Assembly (NCBI GenBank): GCA_021736135.1
Contig: JAIPGO010000011.1
Span: 1-62,204, forward strand
DNA length: 62,204 nucleotides
Origin: Candidatus Cloacimonadota bacterium
Lineage (GTDB): Bacteria; Cloacimonadota; Cloacimonadia; Cloacimonadales; TCS61
Direction of reading: 5' to 3'
The notes beneath the pieces are model-generated. The model searched no databases. It worked only from the letters and a program-made list of their open reading frames with translations, and had not been told where the DNA came from. The translations under genes were made by a program, and so were the position numbers. This document shows positions 1 through 9,584 of the stretch, piece after piece (position 1 is the first letter of the stretch; each line of letters begins with the position of its first letter).

Positions 1-156
1 TATGTCTATAAAGATCAATTATTTTACTGAGAATTACCACTAACACATAAACAGGGACTAAATTCTTAACCTATTTCCCTGCTGATCCATCTAATTTAAA
101 TTTTCACCTCTGATATTCTGCCAATTATGCAGAATTCATAGTAAATTTATCATTCA
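1..156. other. Spacer downstream of the T6SS locus
   Basis: AT-rich sequence after the last minus-strand gene. Inverted CAGGGA (about 78-83, read on the minus strand) and TCCCTG (about 51-56) could form a weak hairpin with a loop near 20 nt, but no clear U-run follows. No coding region is supported. Confidence 0.4.
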
Positions 157-1815
157 CTATTTAACCACCGTGGTTTCTTTATAACTTGTTGTTTCAAGTA
201 ATTCGGTATAGAAAGTACCTCCACGGATATTTGCAGATTGAGTTAATTGAATATCCCATTGCAGAATAACAATCTCTCCTTTCTTGGGTGCCTCATCGAA
301 TTGCAGAGTCCAGACATATTTATTTTTAATCTTTTGCTTAAAAACCAATCCTTCTTTCTGACGATCAGGTGGAACTGATTCTTTAGGAATAAAATTATTG
401 CTGATAATTTTTAATCTTGTTTTACCGGAAAATTTTTTCCCGCCTTTATCTTCTGGTTTATCATTAAAGTCCTCAATCATTGTTTCCCAGTACATTGTTT
501 GAACTAATTCAGGACGATCATTTTCTTCTTTTTTGTAATCTTTAAAAGTATAAGCATTATTTTTTTCAATTGGGTTAAAGAAAATAACCTCATTTTTTAC
601 CGGTGAAAAAGAAGGGGAAATTACATTTGAGATGTTACTTGCAGTATATGGTTTTAAATATAAAATGTCGTAAGCTCTTTCCAGGTTGATCCTGTTTACG
701 AAACTGTAAAAGACTTCCTTTTTTGAGGTACAAATAAGAAAGTTATCATCATATAACCAGACAGGATCACTCATTGGGGTAATCTCATATTCGAATTCAT
801 CTTCCTTAACGAGTTTTTTCTCTGCCGGATAAACCTGCTCGGATTCAATGTCAATAATTGCCAGACGCAGAGAATCCATAGTACTGCTGGTATATTGCAA
901 AAGAGCAATACGGTCACCGTTATCAGCATAAGAAGCCCTCATCAGGGGGCAATTGCTGCTAAGAGAAGGAAAAGAAGTGTAGACATCTGACTTCCTCCAA
1001 TCGGAAAAAACAATGGGAACATAATTATCATTTTCTTTTACAACAGCAAAGGCAGCATATCCTCCTTTGGTAGAAAAGCGGAAACAGTGAGTCTGTTTTT
1101 CGAGCTTCAGCGAAGAGATTTCCTGCTTTTTCAGATCAAGAATTTTAATGATGCTACCATTCATATTTTCTTGAGTATAGGCAAGAAATTCATCATCAAA
1201 TGACCAGACAGGGTCATAGTAATAAACATCTTTAAGATCATCAGTGACTTGAAAAAACTTTGATAATGGAGTATCTTCATACTTTATGACAAAGGCAAGA
1301 AATAATTGGTTATATGCTTTGTCATTGGCAGAATATGCAATGATATCACTGGTATGAGACCAGCGAAAGGGCAGGTAAAATTTGACACTGAGATTGCCAT
1401 TGATCAGTCTTTCATCACTCTGATTCAATTTAATTGTCTCACCTTTATATTTAAGATAGGTCGTGTAATCATCGCTGAATTTCTCTAAGATTGTAAGAAT
1501 ATCCCCCATAGGATCAACTTGACAGGCAAGAGCATTAGTCATCGTAAAGTCGCTGGGTTTGGCTTGCCATATAAGTTCAAAAGTTTTCTTTTCCAGTTCT
1601 TTAGGCTTAATCCAATTTGCAGCTACTGTTTGCAGTTCTTTTTCTGCTTCTCTAATGTTTACTTGATTTCGTTGACAGTGAGCATTATAAAACCATTGGA
1701 ATCTTCTACTGGTAACAGGATCTTCACTACTGTTGTAATCTTTAGGGATTTCCAGCTTGTGCGGACAGGCTGTTAAAGAAATAGAGAAAATTAGAATAAA
1801 TAATTTCTTAAACAT
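157..1815 (-). CDS. Beta-propeller-like lipoprotein at the end of the T6SS operon
   Basis: Predicted outer-membrane or periplasmic lipoprotein of 552 residues. The start is the ATG preceded by AAAGGAT at good spacing; an upstream in-frame start would add 16 residues with no signal character. The N-terminus is a lipoprotein signal peptide with lipobox LTAC. The body has repeated short beta-rich units of TolB/WD40 character, for example PVWSFDDEFLAYT and PVWLYDDNFLICT, which resemble propeller blades. The gene starts 13 bp after the stop of the 856-residue membrane protein gene, so the two are probably co-transcribed at the distal end of the T6SS locus. Function is unknown. It is not recognisably TssJ, which is much smaller, but it is the only lipoprotein in the cluster and could take an envelope-anchoring role (inference). 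Confidence 0.75.
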   Translation of the reverse strand: MFKKLFILIFSISLTACPHKLEIPKDYNSSEDPVTSRRFQWFYNAHCQRNQVNIREAEKELQTVAANWIKPKELEKKTFELIWQAKPSDFTMTNALACQVDPMGDILTILEKFSDDYTTYLKYKGETIKLNQSDERLINGNLSVKFYLPFRWSHTSDIIAYSANDKAYNQLFLAFVIKYEDTPLSKFFQVTDDLKDVYYYDPVWSFDDEFLAYTQENMNGSIIKILDLKKQEISSLKLEKQTHCFRFSTKGGYAAFAVVKENDNYVPIVFSDWRKSDVYTSFPSLSSNCPLMRASYADNGDRIALLQYTSSTMDSLRLAIIDIESEQVYPAEKKLVKEDEFEYEITPMSDPVWLYDDNFLICTSKKEVFYSFVNRINLERAYDILYLKPYTASNISNVISPSFSPVKNEVIFFNPIEKNNAYTFKDYKKEENDRPELVQTMYWETMIEDFNDKPEDKGGKKFSGKTRLKIISNNFIPKESVPPDRQKEGLVFKQKIKNKYVWTLQFDEAPKKGEIVILQWDIQLTQSANIRGGTFYTELLETTSYKETTVVK

Positions 1816-1828
1816 ATCACATCCTTTC

Positions 1829-4399
1829 TTAATTGTTAATTTCCCATTGATATGCTTTCGCAAATTGGTTTTTATTCACAGGAGAAGGAATATAAGAATC
1901 TCTTAGATTCTCAAATTTCTCTGAATATTCATCGCGTTGCTGAGGTTCGGAATTAAGCACGGATCCTGTCAGGAATAAACCATACAATACTGAAAGCATA
2001 ATTTCATCATTAAGAAGAGGATCTTTTTTCGTATTTATAGCATAATATGAATTAAGAGCTGAATCAAGTAAATTTAGCTTATCTTCTAGGTAGTAATATT
2101 GCTCCTGCTGGTTCTCCGAAAATTTAGCACATTTAATATAAATGGCATACATCAAACCATTATTCAGAAATTTATCCCAATCAGAAAGCTGGTAACGTCC
2201 TGATTGAACCGGATCATAATATTGAATCCGAGCCTGTTCTACCAGGGATTTATCATCATTCTTCAGCCATTTAAGATTAAACCATAAATAGGCATTCCAA
2301 AGCTCAGGCATTTCCGAATCAATATTACCAGCATTATCAAGACTGTTTCTATACTCCATCAAACTATTAATGGCATCAGCGGAGTTCGGATTCGGATTAG
2401 CTTCATACAAGGTTCTAAATCCATTTGCCTTGGCAAGTTCTACCGCGGCCTCCGGTATGGGAAAGCGAAAATGCACATTATTTTTTTCTGAAGGTTTAAA
2501 TAAAGGGAATGTCTGAGTTACACCTTTAAGGCATTTAATACTGGCCAGATCATCACTCAGGAAGGGAATTGTCGTGGGGGTCAGCAACTCTGTATCTTTG
2601 TTATCTATATAGACCTTTGCTCCTCCTTCATTATCAAGGTTAGTAGTCACGTTTACATTGTACAATTTTAGTTGAGGGCTCCAGGCTTCCTGATTATAAG
2701 GAATATTGATTATTTCTTCAAAGGGTGCTTGATCCCAGTCACCGATTTTGAAGGCAATTTTTAATGTATGCTTACCTGCTCTTGCTTCTATAGAATTACT
2801 GGCAATATCTTGAAGTACTTTATCGATCCAGATTTGAGAATTTCTGGTTATTTCATCCGGGAATGGTAGGTTTATCTTAACGAGTCTTCCAGGACCATAA
2901 TGGAAATGATAAAGTTCGCTATCCAGGAAAATTGTTTGGGTGGTATCAGGAATTGTTGAACCAGAGATTTCAATTGTGTATTGATGCCCTTGATCCAATG
3001 CCGGTGAAAGAATATCACCCGTTACTGTTTGCTTATCTAATTCAATATTACCTGCAGTATTTAATATTTTTAGATTCCCGCCAGCTAGAAGAGAAGTAAC
3101 ATTTATCTGTCCTTTCTTCCACTTTGGTATAAATTCATAAGTTGATACACCATCTTTTGAGGAAAAGGGGAAAGTATGAGGATCATCTTCGAAATAATTT
3201 CCCGAGATTACAACACTAACACTGGGAATTTCATCCTGTTTAAAGGTTTTTATCCAATCTCCTGATTTTTTTTCAGTTGTCCCGTTATATTCAACTGTCA
3301 TTTCCACTTTCTTGGGATTTTCAATTTTCGCTTCAAAGCGCCGGTCGGGATCATAATCTATTGTCTGTTCATGTGGGCTGGTTTGTGCAATATTTCTCTC
3401 TTCCTTCCCAGGTTCGTAGTTAGTATCAGGGACGTATATCTCGAATGTATAAGTTCCTGCTGTAGTTATAGTGTATGGATTGAAACTTGTAAGAGACATC
3501 GCTTCAGCCTGGTTATTAACTTTCACTTTCACACCCGGTAAATTTTTAACATTATTAATGGATATCAATTTCTCTAATGGTTCATAATTGACCAATTTTC
3601 CAATTTTATCATACCGTCCAATATTTGTGAAAAGAGAAATATTTCTATCTGGAAAATATATTTCTAATTTTCCGTAATGAGATCCAACGTTAACTTCTTG
3701 CTCTTTTTCTCCCGTAAGAGAAAGTTCTTTTATATTTTGTGTGCCACTCTTAACAGTAAAAGTATCTGTTTTCTGCAAAGGATTTTTAATTGAAAAAGAC
3801 CGGTCAAAATTCTGGAATTTAGGACTACCGCTGACAGAATCAAGATCTTTTCCAACTAAATCAAAGTTCTTAGTAATAGACTCATAACAGTCTTTATGCT
3901 CTAAAGCAGTAAATTCCACGGTTCCAGTTCGGCTTTCCAGCATGGGAAAGCTTTTTTCTTCCCCACCAGCCAATTTGAAAACCTGACTTGCTGCTTCATC
4001 CTTATTTGTGGCATCATAAATCAGTGTTGCTTCACACTCAATATTATCAGCATTCTTTACTTTCAGGGCTTTTAACGTGACCGTAGGGCCTGCTGTGTGC
4101 ACATATCTCACGTCTTTGGTAATTGTATATTCATCGCCTGATTCTGTGATAATCTTTATTTCGTGTGTTTCAGTTCCAATATTCTTTGCTGGCTTCTTAA
4201 TCTTGATTATATCAGGCTTAGTATCTGTTTTTAACTCAATTTTTAAATCTCCATCAACATATACTTCTCCTGAAAATCCTCCGGGATTATTAATTGTTAA
4301 ATCAACCTCAGGAAGCGGCGACGGAGGCCATAATAATAATACTAAAACAATCAGAATAACTAAAACAGCTACAATTAAAATTAATTTCTTTAAATTCAT
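1829..4399 (-). CDS. Large single-pass envelope protein of the T6SS locus
   Basis: An 856-residue protein with a short cytoplasmic tip, one transmembrane helix (about residues 5-24) ending in WPPSPLP, then a long extracytoplasmic region. Residues 30-640 look like a string of beta-sandwich or PEGA-like modules (GGFSGEVYVDGD, GGAKVYIDNKDTEL). The last 200 residues are helical, with regular spacing like a TPR or SEL1 solenoid. The start follows GGAGG and lies one base after the TGA of the gene before it, so it is translationally coupled. I do not recognise the family. Position, coupling and topology suggest an accessory envelope component of this T6SS. Because TssM here lacks its usual large periplasmic part, this protein is a candidate to supply that contact (inference). 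Confidence 0.7.
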   Translation of the reverse strand: MNLKKLILIVAVLVILIVLVLLLWPPSPLPEVDLTINNPGGFSGEVYVDGDLKIELKTDTKPDIIKIKKPAKNIGTETHEIKIITESGDEYTITKDVRYVHTAGPTVTLKALKVKNADNIECEATLIYDATNKDEAASQVFKLAGGEEKSFPMLESRTGTVEFTALEHKDCYESITKNFDLVGKDLDSVSGSPKFQNFDRSFSIKNPLQKTDTFTVKSGTQNIKELSLTGEKEQEVNVGSHYGKLEIYFPDRNISLFTNIGRYDKIGKLVNYEPLEKLISINNVKNLPGVKVKVNNQAEAMSLTSFNPYTITTAGTYTFEIYVPDTNYEPGKEERNIAQTSPHEQTIDYDPDRRFEAKIENPKKVEMTVEYNGTTEKKSGDWIKTFKQDEIPSVSVVISGNYFEDDPHTFPFSSKDGVSTYEFIPKWKKGQINVTSLLAGGNLKILNTAGNIELDKQTVTGDILSPALDQGHQYTIEISGSTIPDTTQTIFLDSELYHFHYGPGRLVKINLPFPDEITRNSQIWIDKVLQDIASNSIEARAGKHTLKIAFKIGDWDQAPFEEIINIPYNQEAWSPQLKLYNVNVTTNLDNEGGAKVYIDNKDTELLTPTTIPFLSDDLASIKCLKGVTQTFPLFKPSEKNNVHFRFPIPEAAVELAKANGFRTLYEANPNPNSADAINSLMEYRNSLDNAGNIDSEMPELWNAYLWFNLKWLKNDDKSLVEQARIQYYDPVQSGRYQLSDWDKFLNNGLMYAIYIKCAKFSENQQEQYYYLEDKLNLLDSALNSYYAINTKKDPLLNDEIMLSVLYGLFLTGSVLNSEPQQRDEYSEKFENLRDSYIPSPVNKNQFAKAYQWEINN

Positions 4400-4400
4400 G

Positions 4401-5600
4401 TCAATCCTCCAATATTTCTTTCTGTTTTATTACATTTTTAATGGGGCACAACTTAATATTACTATCGGAAAAGAGAATATAATAACGCCATAAACCAGGT
4501 ATTGACGAATTCAATAACTGCTTATTCAGATCACAGCTAATCAGCGTTCCCCATCTTAAGCTAGATTGTCCCTGCCAGAAATTATTTTCTTCTCCAATAT
4601 CCTGCCAGTATTCATAACTGCAATCAAAATCCTCGACTTCTCTTATGATTTTTATTCCTTTTCCCTTTTCATCATCCATAAGCTCATCTTCAGGAATTTC
4701 TTCCTCTAAATGCTGCCAGATTTTTCTGCCTTTTCCACTTAAGAATCGCATACAATTCGCTGTGGTCAGCTTATCATTATCTTCTTTTAATGATGACAGC
4801 AATAGATCATAATTACCAGGAGTTCCCTCCAGAGCAAGAGCCTGTTTTAACTTATTACAATTCCCTGCATTACTCCAGCAGCTTATCAAGTATTCATTAG
4901 CGTGTAATAAGGCAGCAGACAAATAGTGCCACTTATTCTTTCCAACAAGTTTGGGAACTAATCCCATTATTTCTTTCTGCAAACGATTGAATCTGCAAAG
5001 GTACATAACATCAAGTAAAGATAAATCATCGCTGATTTCCATTAAGTTTATATCTGTTTCCTCAGCTATCAGATTATAACGGGAAACATAAACTAAATTA
5101 TCTTTAGTAACAACATCAAGAGTATCTTTTAAGCCAATGAGAATTTGGTATATTTTCAAAATATCTTGCTTTATCTGCAAGGGTTCAACTATTGATGCCA
5201 ATGTCCTTGTATCTGATATTTCACTATGGCATAACGCATCAAAGACACCAAGAACTAATTCCTGATCACTCCAGTTTAACTTCATAACTAAAGCCGTAAG
5301 GAAATCCTTTTGTTCCAACTGCAGAAAAATCCTGGTATTTATATAGTAATATAACCTTTCTGACGGATCCATCTTCTCAATGATAAATTCCAGTATTTCC
5401 GGGAAAAACTGGCAGAAAGAAGTAATAACCTGATCCAGTTCTTCTTCCTGTTGAATAAAATCAACCCAGATAAGTTCATGGTCACTATATGAAACACAGA
5501 GACTCTCATAGCAGAATTCAGCCTTCTCCAGTAACTCTGTCATTAACTGTAACTCAGCGTCTTTCTTGAAATCTGTAAAGAAACTATCCTGTATCTGCAT
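4401..5600 (-). CDS. T6SS-associated hypothetical protein, helical
   Basis: A 399-residue cytoplasmic protein without signal peptide or membrane segment. The chosen ATG has AGG nine bases upstream; an in-frame TTG six codons earlier is possible. The sequence is mostly helical with repeated leucine-rich helical pairs in the middle (SDQELVLGVFDALCHSE, KWHYLSAALLHANEY) and a conserved-looking C-terminus (LRWGTLISCDLNKQLL, GLWRYYILFS). Overall length and helical-repeat style recall the TIGR02270 family found beside T6SS genes, but I could not confirm this. It lies between the DUF3592 gene and the large single-pass protein, on the same strand with tight spacing. Confidence 0.6.
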   Translation of the reverse strand: MQIQDSFFTDFKKDAELQLMTELLEKAEFCYESLCVSYSDHELIWVDFIQQEEELDQVITSFCQFFPEILEFIIEKMDPSERLYYYINTRIFLQLEQKDFLTALVMKLNWSDQELVLGVFDALCHSEISDTRTLASIVEPLQIKQDILKIYQILIGLKDTLDVVTKDNLVYVSRYNLIAEETDINLMEISDDLSLLDVMYLCRFNRLQKEIMGLVPKLVGKNKWHYLSAALLHANEYLISCWSNAGNCNKLKQALALEGTPGNYDLLLSSLKEDNDKLTTANCMRFLSGKGRKIWQHLEEEIPEDELMDDEKGKGIKIIREVEDFDCSYEYWQDIGEENNFWQGQSSLRWGTLISCDLNKQLLNSSIPGLWRYYILFSDSNIKLCPIKNVIKQKEILED

Positions 5601-5610
5601 ATGTTTTGAC

Positions 5611-6063
5611 CTAAACAAATTTTATTATAAAAAATATCATTAATGCAACTATCAAAATAACAAAAAAGATAATACCAAGCTCTTGTTTCTTTGTCAATGT
5701 GACAGAAATCAAGCAAGATGAATCTGGATTTTCCTCGTCAATATAAACTTTTACTTTTGAACCTGGTATATAATCTTCAAGAAATTGTTCTGCTTGATAA
5801 TTCGAATCAAAAATTATCTCGTCTTTATCATAAACTATATCACTCTGATATTCCTTTCCCAGATAGGAATATGAATATTTAATACTTACCTCATAAGTCC
5901 TACTTTTATGAGATTCTAAAGTAGTACTATTGTAAAGCTCGTTAATATGATTTTCCAGTATTTCTCCTTCTATCTCCAACCATGATTTTTTCGTATTGCC
6001 TAAAAATTTTATGGTGAGATATATTGCGTAAAAGACGATTACAATTGATATTACATATTTCAT
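5611..6063 (-). CDS. DUF3592 family membrane protein
   Basis: A 150-residue protein with a transmembrane helix at each end (KYVISIVIVFYAIYLTIKF and a C-terminal stretch around LGIIFFVILIVALMIFFI) flanking an extracytoplasmic DUF3592-type domain. The hallmarks are a GEI strand, a 'YSYLGKEYQSD' strand pair and a 'PGSKVKVYIDEENPDSSCL' turn. The start follows AAGGTAGG; an earlier in-frame ATG would overlap the previous gene. It lies five bases after the 268-residue gene and two genes after the PAAR-like effector candidate. Two membrane helices and this position would fit an immunity protein against a membrane-acting toxin, but DUF3592 proteins are also common outside T6SS loci. The family call is fairly firm; the role is inference. 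Confidence 0.72.
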   Translation of the reverse strand: MKYVISIVIVFYAIYLTIKFLGNTKKSWLEIEGEILENHINELYNSTTLESHKSRTYEVSIKYSYSYLGKEYQSDIVYDKDEIIFDSNYQAEQFLEDYIPGSKVKVYIDEENPDSSCLISVTLTKKQELGIIFFVILIVALMIFFIIKFV

Positions 6064-6068
6064 AAAAC

Positions 6069-6875
6069 CTACCTTACAATAATCCAATTTCCTGACAACC
6101 TGGATAGATAGATCGGAACCTCTAGCAAGATTTCATCATCAATTACAACAGACACAGGATATTGATTAACATTTTTGTTAATTTCTAAAATCTTATTTCC
6201 ATAAATTTTTCTAAATGAAATGTTATCTTTTGATAATTCATTCCATTCTCTTAATTTAGATCCAGCCATTTTTGCATATTGACCTCGAATATTTTCTTGA
6301 ACATCATTGAATTTTTTAAATCTGGATTTCGATTCCTCTCTGAATTTAAATTCCTGAAGAGAGAGTAATGTATCAATATCTCCTGCTATTATTCCAGAAA
6401 TGTAGTTCCGTAGTAATTGGTATATTTCATTGACATCAGTTTGAGAATATTCTTCTTCATGTTTATTCAGATTCAGATCTGTTAGATCCTCTGCTTTTTC
6501 CCATATATCATACTGGACAATTCCTGGGAGCTGTAAATTTAATGGGATTTTCATTATTTGAGGTATAATAGGACTATAATCATTTGATTTCCAGGCAAAT
6601 TTGTAATATTCTTCTGCCGATTCAAGAGACTCTGGTTTGCTTGTATCAGCACGAAACAATTTAATTTCAATTTCTGCTTTCCCTTTTTTCAATAAACTCT
6701 CATTTAATTGAAAATAATCTATATTTATATAATTAGTTTCAGGCAATAACCATAAATTTACAGGTTCATGAATTGAGGAAAATTTTCCGCTAAAATCTCG
6801 GAAAAGCCAGGCACCATTTATGCCTGCCAGTAAATTTAATTTATTACAACATATAAAAAGGTAGTAATATTCCAT
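6069..6875 (-). CDS. Unknown protein directly downstream of the PAAR-like gene
   Basis: A 268-residue protein with no signal peptide or membrane helix. The N-terminal part is beta-rich (LLAGINGAWLFRDFSG, EPVNLWLLPETNYINID), like a small Ig-like or jelly-roll domain. The C-terminal half is charged and helical and ends in a beta strand pair (EVPIYLSRLSGNWIIVR). The ATG follows AGGGTGAT and overlaps the end of the PAAR-like gene region with a gap of one base, so the two are translationally coupled. No family recognised. Coupling to a putative effector makes it a candidate chaperone, adaptor or immunity factor (inference only). Confidence 0.65.
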   Translation of the reverse strand: MEYYYLFICCNKLNLLAGINGAWLFRDFSGKFSSIHEPVNLWLLPETNYINIDYFQLNESLLKKGKAEIEIKLFRADTSKPESLESAEEYYKFAWKSNDYSPIIPQIMKIPLNLQLPGIVQYDIWEKAEDLTDLNLNKHEEEYSQTDVNEIYQLLRNYISGIIAGDIDTLLSLQEFKFREESKSRFKKFNDVQENIRGQYAKMAGSKLREWNELSKDNISFRKIYGNKILEINKNVNQYPVSVVIDDEILLEVPIYLSRLSGNWIIVR

Positions 6876-6876
6876 A

Positions 6877-8646
6877 TCACCCTACTTCAATATCAAACAA
6901 TTTTTTATCTTTCACAATTTCTTTTTTATCCCACCACACCCAAATATCTTCATGCTTGTATTTGACTAGTTCACTTAAAAAACTAAAGGGGGATTTTTTC
7001 CCGATACTGGTTCCTACTGTAAATGTTGCTTCACATTTATTCGCCAATACACTATACAAAGATTTCAAGTAAGGTTTGTCATACCTGAAATTAGCTTCTC
7101 CTTCAATCGTTGGATGAGCTTCAAGAGTAATTTTTAACGATGCATAATATTCGGAACCCAAACTTAGCACGGCTTGAACTTTGATACCTCCCTCGACTCC
7201 CAGTACACCACTTAAATCAAATTTGGATTCATGATAAACGTAATTTCTATTATCAAAACGAAAAAAAACTTTTACTCTAATTGTCAAAAAGATATTTATT
7301 ATCAGGTCAGCTAGATACTCTCCTATTAATTTCCCTACTATTGGTGGAATGCCCAATGCAAGAAATAATATAAGCCGCATTAGATTAATTCGTAGCCCCA
7401 AATCAATACCCACAAGAGGATCAGAACCCAGTTCAGAAATAAAATTATGATATGCATCCCAAGAGGCTTTATCCTCCTTCCATCCCCATTTATTTTCCCA
7501 CTTTAAATTGGCTAATTTGATAGCCAATATCGGATCTACAAATCCTATTCTATTAGAAATACTATCCTTGATATTTTTATTTATCTTTCTCTCAAAGTCC
7601 AAAATATTTTCTATCACAACCTTCACACCAAATTCATCATCGGGATACTGAAGTACTTCAATAGTATCTTTTGCCACTCCCCGTTTAATGACAAGTTCCT
7701 TTGGAACGGGTTCGGTTTTACAATTTGCAACTGAAAATTTAAAATCCGATATCACTTCATATTCTTTTTTATCTGTTTTTTCTTCCTCATACATTCCGCT
7801 AATATCTGATCCTATATAGTTATCTACTTTCTCTCCTTCTCCACCGATTTCTTTTTCCAAATCCACAGATAAAATATCACTCCCTCCAAATTTCCAGTTC
7901 AAAACTAATTTTACAACAGCACTATCAGGCGGTTCCTCTTTATCATGTTTTCTAAATGCTTTTTTTCTTTTATAAGCTCTTCCTGCCTTTTCTGCATCAT
8001 CAAAAGTGCCTATCACCAATTTCTTTAATTCATTAAACGGATTTTTCATTTCATTGTAATTGTCAACCAGACCTGTTAATTCAATTTCACTCTCAATTTC
8101 TTTTTTTGTTTCTGGAACTATTAATAATTTCTTTGCGCTTGTAACCTTTCTTCCTTGTTTATCCTGAATAGTTATACCTTTCAGTTCTTCTTCTTTTATC
8201 TCTTCAGTGTCTCCTGCGCCTCCTCCACCTCCTCCTGCTGCGACAGGAGGGATTATGATCCCACTCATACAGGCTGTATTCTGTTTATTCATAGTGAGTT
8301 TATCCATAAATCGACTTGCAGGTTTTCCTTCGACAAGTACGGTTGGAGAAAAAGTAGTGAAAGCAGCTTCACCCATATTTACACCAGAAATAATACCACC
8401 ACCAACGCCAGCTTCATCTCCAGTACTACGGGATAACTTACTACCCTGAATTGCAATACTATTCCCATCTGCTTTTACTTTTGTTGAACCACCCTGTAAA
8501 TCCGCTGTTTGAGCAATATTAGGGAAGGGAGACACTATCATACCCATTGGTCCTGGAGTTTTGCAAACATCGGGAATACTGGCAATAGCAACACCTCCAC
8601 AACCTTTGTGACACAAAGAAAGTTTGTTTCCTGCAACTGTTACCAT
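6877..8646 (-). CDS. DUF4150/PAAR-like T6SS spike-tip protein with C-terminal effector-like extension
   Basis: A 589-residue protein. Residues 1-135 are a DUF4150 (PAAR-like) domain: SLCHKGCGGVAIASIPDVCKTP, strand repeats, then GVISG-type and SPTVLVEGKPASR segments and Cys at the end. This domain normally caps the VgrG spike. A glycine/proline-rich linker (GGGGGGAGD) joins it to about 440 residues of unknown type. Within these lies a strongly hydrophobic pair of segments near residues 425-460 (LILFLALGIPPIVGKLIGEY and LADLIINIFLTI), followed by long alternating beta strands (GVEGGIKVQAVLSLGSEYY). I infer a toxin that may insert into membranes. The ATG overlaps the stop of the thiolase-like gene by seven bases. 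It is about twice the size of a bare DUF4150 protein. Confidence 0.8.
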   Translation of the reverse strand: MVTVAGNKLSLCHKGCGGVAIASIPDVCKTPGPMGMIVSPFPNIAQTADLQGGSTKVKADGNSIAIQGSKLSRSTGDEAGVGGGIISGVNMGEAAFTTFSPTVLVEGKPASRFMDKLTMNKQNTACMSGIIIPPVAAGGGGGGAGDTEEIKEEELKGITIQDKQGRKVTSAKKLLIVPETKKEIESEIELTGLVDNYNEMKNPFNELKKLVIGTFDDAEKAGRAYKRKKAFRKHDKEEPPDSAVVKLVLNWKFGGSDILSVDLEKEIGGEGEKVDNYIGSDISGMYEEEKTDKKEYEVISDFKFSVANCKTEPVPKELVIKRGVAKDTIEVLQYPDDEFGVKVVIENILDFERKINKNIKDSISNRIGFVDPILAIKLANLKWENKWGWKEDKASWDAYHNFISELGSDPLVGIDLGLRINLMRLILFLALGIPPIVGKLIGEYLADLIINIFLTIRVKVFFRFDNRNYVYHESKFDLSGVLGVEGGIKVQAVLSLGSEYYASLKITLEAHPTIEGEANFRYDKPYLKSLYSVLANKCEATFTVGTSIGKKSPFSFLSELVKYKHEDIWVWWDKKEIVKDKKLFDIEVG

Positions 8647-9584
8647 TTATTGCCTTCCACTAGTATAAAAGACCACATCTTTTCCGATTTTTCAAGGATC
8701 AAACTTGTCTGGTATGAATCACTGCTGCGATTTATATAATCAATCAACAGCATTATAAAAATCTCTGAAACACCAGTATCACCAAAGAAACCTGATGGTG
8801 TTTTATACATTTCCATTTTCTTGAAATGAGAACTGAACTTCATAGATGCCAGAAAATACTCATTAATTTTCTTTCGTGTATTGAAATTTCCAATCACCTG
8901 CTCAATAACAATATCAGGAAAGTCCTGGAACAATGCCTTGAATATTTCTTTTAAAGATTCGGATTGCATCATAAATATTATTTTTTGTCTTGCTTTTTTT
9001 TGATCCCTGCTCAACTTCAATATCACTACAGCTTCACCCGGTACGATGCCTTCACTTTTGCTCTCATCATAGACTTTTTTTTCTCTTTTCAAATAATTTA
9101 TATATTCCTCATTTAGATGAGAATCGAGTGAACCGGTTATAACATTCTCAGTTTCTCCCTCTCTAATTATATCCTGAGTAATTTTCAATAACTCATAACC
9201 CAGATTTTTATATCCCGTGTATTTCCGGTATTTATTTATTTTTTCACCAATTTCCTTTTCGATGATCGTATCCAGATTATCAAAGGCCGATCCGGGTTTA
9301 CCTGTTTGAATTTCAGGCAATCCCAAAATAAAATCATATTTTTCTCTTCCATCGAAATTTTCATTAACCTCCTGTAAGGCAAACTCCAGCATTTTTTCAA
9401 TTCTATGCTTATATTCCATAGTCACAGGTAAATGCTCGCACATTACACATAATAAATCACCACCATTTAAACCCAAGATCAGTGGATGCTGCTGTAATTT
9501 GACAATATTATTTATGATGGTTACTGCATTCAGTTTCTTTCCCCAGCCACAGGCAGATTGAACAGCATAATCATTTATATACAT
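8640..9584 (-). CDS. Thiolase/beta-ketoacyl synthase-like T6SS accessory protein
   Basis: A 314-residue protein resembling a reduced ketosynthase-fold subunit, of the type often found beside DUF2169 and PAAR-like genes in T6SS loci. Visible fold marks are an N-terminal MYINDYAVQSACGWG strand, a 'VITGSLDSHLN' strand-turn matching the thiolase 'GGvDS' segment, and SEGIVPGEAVVILKL, matching the 'GEGA' strand. I do not see a convincing active-site Cys motif or His pair, so it is probably non-catalytic and structural or chaperone-like (inference). I start at the ATG directly after a stretch of degenerate ACTCGTGATTCGT-type words; the longer frame would translate that repeat (THELRVTNHESR), which is unlikely to be protein. 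The repeat leaves no good ribosome-binding site. Confidence 0.6.
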   Translation of the reverse strand: MYINDYAVQSACGWGKKLNAVTIINNIVKLQQHPLILGLNGGDLLCVMCEHLPVTMEYKHRIEKMLEFALQEVNENFDGREKYDFILGLPEIQTGKPGSAFDNLDTIIEKEIGEKINKYRKYTGYKNLGYELLKITQDIIREGETENVITGSLDSHLNEEYINYLKREKKVYDESKSEGIVPGEAVVILKLSRDQKKARQKIIFMMQSESLKEIFKALFQDFPDIVIEQVIGNFNTRKKINEYFLASMKFSSHFKKMEMYKTPSGFFGDTGVSEIFIMLLIDYINRSSDSYQTSLILEKSEKMWSFILVEGNKW

